From: Bordetella bronchialis
Lineage (GTDB): Bacteria > Pseudomonadota > Gammaproteobacteria > Burkholderiales > Burkholderiaceae_B
Length of the DNA: 64,000 bases
Assembly (NCBI RefSeq): GCF_001676705.1
Contig: NZ_CP016170.1
Location: 3,224,001 to 3,288,000 of the forward strand
Direction: 5' to 3'
Below, in pieces: positions 8,639-16,678 of the stretch. Every line of letters starts with the position of its first letter. Positions within the stretch are counted from its first letter, which is position 1. The notes under the pieces are model-generated. The model searched no databases. It had not been told where the DNA came from and worked only from the letters and a program-made list of their open reading frames with translations. The position numbers were made by a program, and so were the translations under genes.

Positions 8639-9340
8639 ATGTCCCTGACGGAAACCCTTTCCACCTTGCGCCTGGACCGCTCGCGCCACGCGGCCCCGCA
8701 GGTCTTCGAGAAGCTGCGCGAACTGATCGTGTCGCTGGAACTCGCGCCCGGTACGGTGCTGCCGCGGCCGGAGCTGGCCGAAGCCTTCGGCCTGAGCCAG
8801 ACCCCGATCCGCGACGCCCTGCTGCGGCTTAGCGAGGAAGGCCTGGTGGACATCTTTCCCCAGCACACCACCGAGGTCAGCCGCATCGATATCGCGGCCG
8901 CGCGCCAAGCCCATTTCCTGCGCCGCTCGCTGGAGCTCGAAATCGTCCACCTGCTGGCGCAGCGCCCCGACCCGCTGCTGGCCGCGCGCCTGCAGGCCCA
9001 CATCGACCTGCAGCGCGCCGGCCTGGCGGCCAACCAGTACGCGCAATTCATCGCGGCGGACCAGGCCTTTCACCGCGAAATGCATGAGGCCGCCGGCGTG
9101 GCCGGTTTATGGGAACTGGAACAGCGCTACAGCGGCCACGTCGATCGGCTGCGGCGCCTGCACCTGCCGGAAGCCGGCAAGGCCGAGCGCATCCTGCAGG
9201 ACCACCAGCGCGTGCTGGACGCCATCGTCGCCCAGGACGCGCAGCGCGCGCAGCAAGCGCTGCGCGAACACCTGTCGGGCACCCTGAGCCAGGTCGACGA
9301 CATCTGCAAGCGATATCCGGACTACGTTCGCGAGGGGTGA
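8639..9340 (+). CDS. GntR-family (FCD-type) transcriptional regulator
   Basis: DNA-binding regulator of 233 residues. The winged-helix domain occupies about residues 15-85 with the recognition-helix sequence AFGLSQTPIRDALLRLSEEGLV, typical of FadR-subfamily GntR proteins. An all-helical FCD ligand domain follows with DQAFHREMHEAAG and a late HxxxxxAI segment (DHQRVLDAIVAQD), positions that usually bind metal and carboxylate ligands. The start at 8639 is preferred to the ATG at 8534 because the latter abuts the operator palindrome and adds a low-complexity extension. Probable repressor of the divergent dehydratase-aldolase-receptor operon. Confidence 0.88.
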   Translation: MSLTETLSTLRLDRSRHAAPQVFEKLRELIVSLELAPGTVLPRPELAEAFGLSQTPIRDALLRLSEEGLVDIFPQHTTEVSRIDIAAARQAHFLRRSLELEIVHLLAQRPDPLLAARLQAHIDLQRAGLAANQYAQFIAADQAFHREMHEAAGVAGLWELEQRYSGHVDRLRRLHLPEAGKAERILQDHQRVLDAIVAQDAQRAQQALREHLSGTLSQVDDICKRYPDYVREG

Positions 9341-9413
9341 TATCCCCGGGCCGCAAGCGCCCGCAATGGAACTATCGCCCCACGTTAGTAACGATGGCGA
9401 TCGGCGGCAGCCT

Positions 9414-10562
9414 TTATGCCGGCCGTTTCCATACCGTCCTATCGGCGCCCTTGGCCGCCATGGCTGGCGCTTCGTCCGGCGTGCCGGCCTCGCTGGCCAG
9501 GGCCGGCGATGACGGCACGCCATCGACCCAGGTGCGCAGCATCACCTGCGTCACCGCCAGGATGACGGGCCCGATAAACAGGCCCACCGGGCCGAAGGCC
9601 AGCAATCCGCCCACCACGCCGCACAGAATCAGTAGCAGCGGCAGGCGCACGCCGCGGCTGATCAGCAGCGGTCGCAGCACGTTGTCCATGGTGCCGATGA
9701 AGATGGACCACAAAAGCAGTAGCGTCGCGGCAATGTTGGCGTCCAGCCGGTATAGCCAGATGACGCCCACCGCCATGGGCAGCAAGGGTCCGATCTGTGC
9801 GACGCACAGCAGCAGCATGATGGCGGTCAGGATGCCGGCCGCCGGCACGCCGGCCAGCCATAGCCCGGCGCCGCCCAGGGCGGCCTGCACGACCGCGGTC
9901 AGCACGATGCCCAGCGCCACCGCCCGCACCGCCTGCCCCGCCAATCGGATCGCCACCGCGCCGGAGGGCCCGGCCAGCCGGACGGACAGGCGCGTCACGA
10001 ATCCCGCCGCGGCCTCCCCATGGGCATACAGGATGCCGGAGAACACCAGCGTCACCAGCATGTGGATCATGAAGGCGCCCAGCACCGTGGCATGGCCCAG
10101 CGCCCAGCGGGCGCCCGTCGTCAGGTAGGGCTCTATCCTTGCGAGCAGCCCGCCCGGCCCGGCGTCGGAGAGCTTCTGCCATTCCGTGGCGGTGCGGTAG
10201 CCGATCAACGGAATATCGTGCACCCAGGCGGGAGGCGGCAGCAAGGCGTAGGTGGGCAGCTTGCGGATGGCGCCGATGATGTCGTTGGCGCGGTCCGCCA
10301 GCGTCGTGATGGTGTGGTACAGCGGCAGTGCCATCACCACCACCAGTCCCGCCATCATGACCAGGACCGCCAGCCAGCGCCGGTTGCCCAGGTGCCGCTG
10401 CAGGCCCAGTAGCAGCGGCCAGGTCGCCACCACGATGGTGCCGGCCCAGATGAAGCCGGGAACGAAGGGCCGCACGATATAGAGGCTGCCCGCCAGCAAG
10501 GCCGACAGCACGACGATAAGGAAGAAGATCCGCGCGATGTCCGTGCGATCAGCCTGCGCCAT
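9414..10562 (-). CDS. AI-2E transporter family (PerM/YhhT-like) membrane protein
   Basis: Inner-membrane protein of 382 residues with about seven to eight hydrophobic segments, the first pair near residues 10-50. The C-terminal block with VGGLLAFGPVGLFIGPVILAV is characteristic of the AI-2E/UPF0118 family. The start at 10562 has GGAGG 4 nt upstream; the open frame extends upstream without support. It stands alone, convergent with the GntR gene and apart from its upstream neighbour. Family members have been linked to autoinducer-2 export or to ion antiport; which applies here cannot be told from sequence. Confidence 0.85.
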   Translation of the reverse strand: MAQADRTDIARIFFLIVVLSALLAGSLYIVRPFVPGFIWAGTIVVATWPLLLGLQRHLGNRRWLAVLVMMAGLVVVMALPLYHTITTLADRANDIIGAIRKLPTYALLPPPAWVHDIPLIGYRTATEWQKLSDAGPGGLLARIEPYLTTGARWALGHATVLGAFMIHMLVTLVFSGILYAHGEAAAGFVTRLSVRLAGPSGAVAIRLAGQAVRAVALGIVLTAVVQAALGGAGLWLAGVPAAGILTAIMLLLCVAQIGPLLPMAVGVIWLYRLDANIAATLLLLWSIFIGTMDNVLRPLLISRGVRLPLLLILCGVVGGLLAFGPVGLFIGPVILAVTQVMLRTWVDGVPSSPALASEAGTPDEAPAMAAKGADRTVWKRPA

Positions 10563-10712
10563 ATCGCCTCCTTGCGGCGCGAACGCCGGCCAGGTAGTGG
10601 CCGCGCCCCGGGGCTGCAACGAAGGTGCCGCGCGAAGCGGCGCGGGACCGCGGATACAGCGCAATTTACGCCGTCCGGCCACGCCCGTCCATGCTGCGTA
10701 AGCAGCCGCCAG

Positions 10713-12119
10713 TCAGCCCGCGCCCGCGCAGCGCCGCCGCATCAGGGCGTCGAACGCGTCGAAGATCTTCTGGATGTAGAGGTTCTTGAACCGCAGGCCG
10801 TCCTGTTCGACTTCCGGATGCACGAGCATGGTGGCGTTGGTTTCGAATACCAGGATGCGGCCGTCCGGCAGCAGGGAAAAATCGATGCCGCAGTAGTCCA
10901 GGTCCATGCGGCCGCCGATGCGCCGCAGCGCCTCCCAGGCCTGCGTGCCCAGCACCGCGCGCGGATCCTCCAGGAAATGGCGCTCTTCCTCCAGCTTCCA
11001 CGCATCGGACAGCATGTCGGCCGAGAAATAATGCAGCAGCCACTGGCTGCCGATGGCCAGGTGATAGGGATAGGGCTCGCCGTCGATGAAGATGACCCGG
11101 TATTTGCGGTAGTAGCCGTCCGCCGACCGGTAGTCGCGATATGCGGTCAAGTACATGTCCGTGCCGGGCGGCGGCGCCACCGTGTCGGCCGCGGAAGACA
11201 GCAGCGTCACCCCGCTGCCGCCATGCTCGCCCGCCGGCCGGGCGATCGCGGGATAGCACATTCCCGCCGCCGCGATGGCGTCGTGCACGCTTGCCGGCTG
11301 CGCGGGATGCCAGCGTATCGTGGTGGGAACGTCGATGCCGGCGATGCCTTGCAGCAGCGCGCCGATATTCTCGCGCGTCGTGCGTTCGATGCGATCCGGC
11401 AGATTCAGCAGCGGCGCCCGCGCGGTGGCGGCGAAGTCCGCCAGCGCCTGCCGGCACGGTACGCCCAGGTCGGCATCGCCCACCACATTGAACGCCAGGT
11501 CGTAACGCCGCGGCAGCGGCCCGTGTCCGCGCCCCCGGCCGATCAGCCCCAGGTCCACCACCCAGCGGATGACGCGGTTCAGCGCCGGCGGCAGCAGATG
11601 ACGGAACGGCACGTTGGCGAAGCCGGACGAGCACAGAATCAGCACCGTGCGGCGCGGGGTGGCCGCCTTGGCCCGCGCGAAGGCCGGTTCGCGGCGGTAG
11701 CGGCGATGGACATCGCGCGCGCCGCCGTTCTGCCGGCCCAGTTGGCGCAGCACCCATGCCATGCACAGTCGCGCCGTGCCCAGCAGCGGATCGATCATCA
11801 GCGCCCGCTCCAGCCAGTGGCCGGCCGCGTTCCACTGCCGATGCCGCGCGTAGACGCGGCCGATCTCGAACAGATCGATCGCGCGCCGGCGCTCGATGGC
11901 ATCGATGCCGATACGGGCAGAGGCCGCGTCGGCCACCTGGCCGCTGGCGTCCAGCGCCTCGACCAGCGCGCGATAGACTTCCACCGCCAGGGGCAATTGG
12001 ACGGCCGCCTGTTGCAGCGCGTGAACCGCTTCGGCATGCCGCCCGGACGCATGCAGGGCGCGTCCCAGCGCAAGCCATTGAGGGCCGGAAAGTGACGGGG
12101 CGTCGGGGGTGGCGGACAT
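10713..12119 (-). CDS. TPR and ATP-grasp domain fusion protein
   Basis: Protein of 468 residues with two parts. Residues 10 to about 150 are TPR-like helical pairs (ALGRALHASGRHAEAVHAL, EIGRVYARHRQWNAAGHWL). Residues about 265-455 form an ATP-grasp fold: IARPAGEHGGSGVTLL resembles the nucleotide-binding loop, and MDLDYCGIDFSLLPDG plus ILVFETNATM provide the Asp, Glu and Asn expected to hold magnesium. ATP-grasp enzymes join a carboxylate to an amine, thiol or hydroxyl. No partner biosynthetic gene is adjacent, so the substrate is unknown. No signal peptide. The start at 12119 lacks a strong ribosome binding site. Confidence 0.75.
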   Translation of the reverse strand: MSATPDAPSLSGPQWLALGRALHASGRHAEAVHALQQAAVQLPLAVEVYRALVEALDASGQVADAASARIGIDAIERRRAIDLFEIGRVYARHRQWNAAGHWLERALMIDPLLGTARLCMAWVLRQLGRQNGGARDVHRRYRREPAFARAKAATPRRTVLILCSSGFANVPFRHLLPPALNRVIRWVVDLGLIGRGRGHGPLPRRYDLAFNVVGDADLGVPCRQALADFAATARAPLLNLPDRIERTTRENIGALLQGIAGIDVPTTIRWHPAQPASVHDAIAAAGMCYPAIARPAGEHGGSGVTLLSSAADTVAPPPGTDMYLTAYRDYRSADGYYRKYRVIFIDGEPYPYHLAIGSQWLLHYFSADMLSDAWKLEEERHFLEDPRAVLGTQAWEALRRIGGRMDLDYCGIDFSLLPDGRILVFETNATMLVHPEVEQDGLRFKNLYIQKIFDAFDALMRRRCAGAG

Positions 12120-12131
12120 CGGCGGGCCTGC

Positions 12132-12158
12132 AAAAAAGCGCCACTCTAAGAGCGGCGC
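12132..12158 (-). terminator. rho-independent terminator downstream of the FNR-type gene
   Basis: Read on the minus strand, a 9-bp stem (GCGCCGCTC, loop TTA, GAGTGGCGC with one G-T pair) is followed by six T residues. It lies about 60 nt after the stop of the FNR-type gene and before the next minus-strand start, so it separates these transcripts. Confidence 0.8.
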
Positions 12159-12218
12159 CCTGAAAAACGCCTGTATGCCGGCCACGCGCGGCGTGCGCGG
12201 GGCGATATGCGCCGTCGG

Positions 12219-13001
12219 CTAAACCTGGCGCAGCGCCGGCAGGTCCAGGATGCGGACCTGCTTGCCGTGCAGCGCGATCAGGCCGCGCTGCTGCAGGCGC
12301 GAGAACATGCGGCTGACGGTCTCCAGCTTCATGCCCAGGTGCGAGCCGATTTCCTCGCGGCTCATGCGCAAGGTGAAGGAAACCGCGGAGTAGCCACGTT
12401 CGGCGTAACGGTCGGCAAGGTCCACGAGAAAGGCCGCGACGCGCTCTTCCGCGTTCAGGTTGCCCATCAGCATGAGGAGTTTCGACTCGCGCACGATTTC
12501 GCGGCTCAGCATGCGCTCCATGCCGCGGCGCACGTCGGTGAACTCGTCGGCGAGCGCCTCGATCTCGCGATACGGCAGCACGCACACCATCATGTCTTCC
12601 AGGGCCACGGCCTCGGTTTCGTGGCGGCCCGTGGCAATGGCGTCCATGCCCAGGAATTCTCCGCCCAGGTGAAAACCGGTGATCTGCTGGCGACCATCCC
12701 GGTAAAGCCGGATGCTCTTGCAGGTGCCGGCACGCGACACGTACAGATTGCGCAAGGGGTCGCCGGCACGGAATACGGCTTCCCCGGCGCTGACCTTGCG
12801 CGCGCAAAGCGGAAGGCCCGCGGGCCTATCCTGCCCGCCCCGGCAAAGCTGGGCCGCCTGGCAGAGCTTGCGGGCGCCGCAACTGTCGCAAGGCAGCCGC
12901 GATGAAGCCGGATGCGTGGCCGCCGCGCCATCCTCGCGCCACGCGGCGCCGCCGGCGGTGAAGGCGGAGGAGTCGTGCATGAGGGGGTGTACGGTATCCA
13001 T
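12219..13001 (-). CDS. fnr: FNR/Anr-type oxygen-sensing transcriptional regulator
   Basis: Crp/Fnr-family regulator of 260 residues. Cysteines at 38, 41, 47 and 140 match the four ligands of the oxygen-labile [4Fe-4S] cluster in E. coli FNR with a constant offset of 18. The cyclic-nucleotide-like beta-roll spans about 65-180, and the recognition helix contains EEIGSHLGMKLETVSRMFSRL with the Glu, Ser and Arg that read TTGAT half-sites. It should activate anaerobic and microaerobic genes and repress some aerobic ones. The ATG at 13001 was chosen because the FNR-like alignment begins after it. A good terminator follows the gene. Bordetella homologues have been called btr or fnr. Confidence 0.92.
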   Translation of the reverse strand: MDTVHPLMHDSSAFTAGGAAWREDGAAATHPASSRLPCDSCGARKLCQAAQLCRGGQDRPAGLPLCARKVSAGEAVFRAGDPLRNLYVSRAGTCKSIRLYRDGRQQITGFHLGGEFLGMDAIATGRHETEAVALEDMMVCVLPYREIEALADEFTDVRRGMERMLSREIVRESKLLMLMGNLNAEERVAAFLVDLADRYAERGYSAVSFTLRMSREEIGSHLGMKLETVSRMFSRLQQRGLIALHGKQVRILDLPALRQV

Positions 13002-13405
13002 GGCGGCTCTCCCGGGAAAAGGGTTCGTTGGCGGCACGCGTCTGCTCCATGCCGCGGTTGAACGGAATTGTGCCCGCCATGCCCTGCCGGCCTCTATCGG
13101 CGTTTGAGGGATACTTTTTGTAGGGCATCCCCTACGCGTCGGCCGCCTCTTCGCGGCCGCCCTTCCCCGACGGGATGTCCCTTGCGGGGAACGTTTCGCG
13201 ACAGCACCGCGGCCGGTTCCCCACGCCTGTCGCGGCGCCCGGCATTCGGGGCCACGGCGATGCGCATCGGGGCGAATGTTGCACAAAAGAAACAGAACGG
13301 CCGTGCAACCGCCGAAAAATCAATAAAAAAATTCCTTTTTACGGAAAACAGTGTTAGCCGAACTGGGATACACTTCCGCGTCGCTTTGATCGGGAGCTTC
13401 GCTCC
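13002..13405. other. 404-bp intergenic region upstream of the FNR-type gene
   Basis: No gene seen. It contains a hairpin GTAGGG-CATC-CCCTAC at 13120-13135 next to a T-rich run, 7-bp inverted arms GTTGCAC/GTGCAAC at 13278-13284 and 13303-13309, and an A/T-rich stretch at about 13314-13350. These are likely promoter elements for the divergent genes, but no full FNR site (TTGAT-N4-ATCAA) was found. Confidence 0.5.
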
Positions 13406-13957
13406 ATGCGCAAACCGTTGGAGTTTCTTGCCTGCGTGCCCTTGCCATGGCTCCTATACCGCCTGACCGAGTACCACCGCAATTTTCCGGATGCGGTCAT
13501 CGTGGCGGGGGCCGTACCCGTCGTTTACGCGGTCGTGTGCCGCATCCGGCGCGGGCGTATGGACCGGCTACTGAAAACGGTATTGATCGGCGTGGCGCTG
13601 TGCTATGCCGTCGGCGCCATCGTGGTGGCGGAAGGGCTTTGGGCGATATGGGGCTCGGCCTGGTCCGCCGTCATGGGCGTCGTATTCCTGGCTTCGCTGG
13701 CCTTGCGCCGGCCGGTCTTCCTGACAGTGCTGCCGCAGGGCCCCGGGTCTTCTTCCGGCCGCCCGGCCGCGGTGCTCACGGCCGCCTGGGGCGCGGCGTT
13801 TCTTTTCGAGGGCTGGTGGCGCCTGTGGTCGCGCGCGGACTGGCCGTTCGAGCACTTCCTTGCCGCGGTCCCCGCCGTCAGCTATCTGGTCGTGGCGGCG
13901 CTGGTGGCCTGGTCGTTCTGGTACACCGCCAGAATCGCGCGGCGCCCGGCCAACTGA
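13406..13957 (+). CDS. hypothetical inner-membrane protein
   Basis: Protein of 183 residues with about five hydrophobic segments (roughly residues 6-20, 30-46, 56-80, 84-104 and 150-172) and a short charged C-terminus (ARIARRPAN). The MRKPLEF start is preceded by GGAGC. The overall layout, small and mostly membrane, resembles intracellular septation or VanZ-like membrane proteins, but no diagnostic motif is visible, so no function is assigned. It precedes a MarR gene on the same strand by 35 nt and may be co-transcribed. Confidence 0.7.
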   Translation: MRKPLEFLACVPLPWLLYRLTEYHRNFPDAVIVAGAVPVVYAVVCRIRRGRMDRLLKTVLIGVALCYAVGAIVVAEGLWAIWGSAWSAVMGVVFLASLALRRPVFLTVLPQGPGSSSGRPAAVLTAAWGAAFLFEGWWRLWSRADWPFEHFLAAVPAVSYLVVAALVAWSFWYTARIARRPAN

Positions 13958-13992
13958 TACGTCCGCCGCACTCCCGCTGTACCATAGCCGGC

Positions 13993-14472
13993 ATGTCGCG
14001 TTTTCCCAGTCCCCATCTGGCGATGCCGGCCGGACGCGCCGACACCGCTTCCGGCCGCACGCTGCAGCCCGCCGATTTCGTCGCGCTGGCGCGCCTGCGT
14101 TTCACCCTGCGCCAGTTCACGGCCTTCAGCGAGACGGCCGCCGCCGAACGGGGATTGACGCCTCAGCAGCACCAGGCCTTGCTCGCCATCAAGGCGGCCC
14201 CCGAAGAAACCATGACGGTGGGCGAAATCGCGGAGTGGCTGCTGTTGCGCCCGCACAGCGCCGGGGAACTGGTCAACCGCCTGGAACGCATGGACCTGGT
14301 ACAACGCCATGCGGATACGAGCGACCGGCGCAAGGTGAAGGTGGGGCTCACGCGCCTGGCGCAGGACAAACTGGATGCCCTGTCGGCCGCGCATTTCGAA
14401 GAACTGCGCGCCATCGGCCCTTTGCTGCGCGACCTGCTGGCGCACTTCGATTCCGAAAGCGGCGGCGAATAG
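13993..14472 (+). CDS. MarR-family transcriptional regulator
   Basis: Winged-helix regulator of 159 residues. The DNA-binding core runs from about residue 55 to 125: MTVGEIAEWLLLRPHSAGELVNRL supplies helix and recognition helix, and DTSDRRKVKVGLT is the wing with the conserved Asp-x-Arg. The ATG at 13993 was chosen because it lies just after the stop of the membrane protein; the frame is open further upstream as a shadow. Ligand and target genes are unknown; candidates are the upstream membrane protein and itself. Confidence 0.87.
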   Translation: MSRFPSPHLAMPAGRADTASGRTLQPADFVALARLRFTLRQFTAFSETAAAERGLTPQQHQALLAIKAAPEETMTVGEIAEWLLLRPHSAGELVNRLERMDLVQRHADTSDRRKVKVGLTRLAQDKLDALSAAHFEELRAIGPLLRDLLAHFDSESGGE

Positions 14473-14509
14473 GCATCCAGGCGGCGCCCTCTCCGCCGCC
14501 GGCCGGGCA

Positions 14510-15604
14510 CTATCCGGCCAAGGCGCGCAAGCCGGCCAGGGACTGTTCCAGTTCATCCGTCAATACCGCAACCAGTTCGCCCGCCGGCAAGGCCCGCGAC
14601 AGCCTGACCGCCTGCCCCGCCCATTGCGCGGCGAAGTCGCTGTTGCCCCGCGCCTTCGCGGCGGCGTTCAAGGCCTTGCCCGCGTCGTAGGCGATGGGGT
14701 AGTCCGGCACGGGTGGGCTGTCCGGCGCTTCGCCCAGGCGCATCAGGCGGTTGTACAGGCCCCGCGCGCGACGGCCCGAGATGGCGGCCGTCATGGCGGT
14801 TACCGCGCCGGGATCCGTCAGCGCGACACGGAACGCGGCGTCGGCGGACGATTCCGGGCAGGCCACGAAGGCCGTGCCCAGCTGCGCGGCCTGCGCGCCC
14901 AGCGCGAGGACGGCGGCGATACCGGCCCCGTCCATGATGCCGCCCGCCGCCACCACCGGGATCCGCAGATGGCGCGCCAGCAAGCGGGTCAGCGCGAGCG
15001 TGCCCAGGCGTTCGTCGCGCGCCTGGGAATCGAATACCCCGCGATGGCCGCCCGCTTCATAGCCCTGCGCGACGACCGCGTCGATGCCCGCGTCCTGGAT
15101 GCGCAAGGCCTCTTCCAGGCTGGTGGCGCTGGCCATCAGGTAGATGCCGGCATCGCGCAGCGCCCGGATGCGCGATGCATCGGGCAGGCCGAAATGAAAA
15201 CTGACGACGGCGGGCCGCTGCGTCACGAAGACATCGAGCATCGCATCGTCCTGGACGAAGCTTTTATAGATCTCGCCAAGGGATGCGGGCGGCTCGGCGC
15301 CGAACTCGCGGAACACCGGCGCCAGATAGGATAGCCAGGCGGCCTCCGCCTGGGCGTTGGCCACGGCGGGGACATGGCAGAACACATTCACGCCGAAGGG
15401 GCGCTGCGTCAGGGCGCGCGTATCGGCGATCGCCTTGCTGGCGGCCTGCGGCGTCATCGCGCCCACGCCCAGGAAACCCAGCGCCCCCGCATTGGCGGCC
15501 GCGGCGGCCAGGGCCGGGGTGGTCACGCCGGCCATGGGGGCCTGGATGACGGGTGTGGACAGCCCCAGGCGTTCGGTCAGCGGGGTGTGGAATCGGCTCG
15601 GCAT
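14510..15604 (-). CDS. nitronate monooxygenase family flavoprotein
   Basis: FMN enzyme of 364 residues in the nitronate monooxygenase (2-nitropropane dioxygenase) family. It begins with the flavin-binding strand STPVIQAPMAGVTTPALAAA and carries VAQGYEAGGHRG, the conserved loop near the FMN, then VVAAGGIMDGAGIAAVLALGA for phosphate binding. It oxidises alkyl nitronates such as propionate-3-nitronate to keto acids and nitrite. The ATG at 15604 has AAGGAG 6-7 nt upstream. It starts 68 nt after the stop of a LysR gene on the same strand, which may regulate it. Confidence 0.9.
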   Translation of the reverse strand: MPSRFHTPLTERLGLSTPVIQAPMAGVTTPALAAAAANAGALGFLGVGAMTPQAASKAIADTRALTQRPFGVNVFCHVPAVANAQAEAAWLSYLAPVFREFGAEPPASLGEIYKSFVQDDAMLDVFVTQRPAVVSFHFGLPDASRIRALRDAGIYLMASATSLEEALRIQDAGIDAVVAQGYEAGGHRGVFDSQARDERLGTLALTRLLARHLRIPVVAAGGIMDGAGIAAVLALGAQAAQLGTAFVACPESSADAAFRVALTDPGAVTAMTAAISGRRARGLYNRLMRLGEAPDSPPVPDYPIAYDAGKALNAAAKARGNSDFAAQWAGQAVRLSRALPAGELVAVLTDELEQSLAGLRALAG

Positions 15605-15672
15605 GATGGGCTCCTTGGCAAGGGATACGGAAAGCTCGTGGCGGGAAGCGCGATCGTCGGACGGGCGTGGCG

Positions 15673-16563
15673 TCAGCCTGCCAGGCGCCGCATTTCCCCA
15701 TAAAAGGCCTTGTAGGCGGATGTGCCGAATCCCGCGCGGCGGATCAGGAAACTGTTGACCGTGCGCAGGAACGTCGTGGTGGCGCCGGCGGCGGCCGGAT
15801 GCATGTCGAAGACGGATTGCGGGATCGCGGCCACGGCCGTGCCGGCCATGACGCAGGCCAGGATGGATGCATACGAGCCCTGCTCCACGATGCCCCAGCC
15901 ATCCAGGCTGTCGCCGTCTTGCGCCAGCCATTCGTCCACGCAGTTCCGGTACGTGCAGCCTTGCCCGAAGGCCGCGATGTTGCGCACGCGCACGTCGCGC
16001 GCGCGCCGGATGCGCGGATGGGACGGCGGCGCCACCAGCAGCAGCTTTTCGGAAAACAGATAGCTGCCTTCCAGTTCGGGACCGAGCCGGCCCATATCGG
16101 CCTGTTCGGGCCGCCCGGTATCCGGATGCGCCACGATGGCGCAGTCCAGGCGATGGGCGCACACCGCATCGGCCAGCGCCTGGGTAGTACCCGTCCTGAT
16201 ATCGATATGCACCGCCGGCCATTTGCGGTTGAAACTGGCCAGCACGCCCGGCAGGCGGCTGGCGGCGGCGGCTTCCATGGAGCCGAGCCGCAATGGGCCG
16301 CGCGGCGCTTCATCGCGCACGGCCTGGCGCGCTTCCGCGGCCAGCGCCAGGATGCGCTCGGCATAGTCGAGCAGGCGCTGGCCTTCCGGCGTCAGCACCA
16401 TGCGGCGGCCGCCGCGCTGGAACAGCGCCGCGCCCAGGTCCTCTTCCAGATTCCTGACGCGCGTGGTCACGTTGGACTGCACGCGCCGCAGGCGCTTGGC
16501 GGCGCGGGTGACGCTTTGTTCCTGGGCAACCGCCCGGAAGATTTCCAATTCCGCGATGTCCAT
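15673..16563 (-). CDS. LysR-family transcriptional regulator
   Basis: Regulator of 296 residues. The N-terminal winged helix has ELEIFRAVAQEQSVTRAAKRL followed by the recognition sequence QSNVTTRVRNLEEDLG. The effector domain extends from about residue 90 to the end. The ATG at 16563 starts the usual MDIAELEIF beginning; an in-frame TTG at 16587 is less likely. It lies directly upstream of the nitronate monooxygenase gene on the same strand, an unusual non-divergent arrangement, so it may be autoregulated in an operon with that gene. Confidence 0.88.
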   Translation of the reverse strand: MDIAELEIFRAVAQEQSVTRAAKRLRRVQSNVTTRVRNLEEDLGAALFQRGGRRMVLTPEGQRLLDYAERILALAAEARQAVRDEAPRGPLRLGSMEAAAASRLPGVLASFNRKWPAVHIDIRTGTTQALADAVCAHRLDCAIVAHPDTGRPEQADMGRLGPELEGSYLFSEKLLLVAPPSHPRIRRARDVRVRNIAAFGQGCTYRNCVDEWLAQDGDSLDGWGIVEQGSYASILACVMAGTAVAAIPQSVFDMHPAAAGATTTFLRTVNSFLIRRAGFGTSAYKAFYGEMRRLAG

Positions 16564-16678
16564 CGGCGTGGGATCCTGGTTCTTCAAAAGGGATACTACC
16601 GCTATTCAAATTCTCTTTTTAAGATAGTTTTGCGCGCGCTGGATCCAGGGAGGACCTGATCGGATTGCCGCGCTTCGC

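Noticed and set aside
15605..16222. N-terminal extension of the nitronate monooxygenase open frame
   Set aside because: It overlaps the LysR gene in another frame on the same strand, and the ATG at 15604 has an AAGGAG site and begins the conserved domain.
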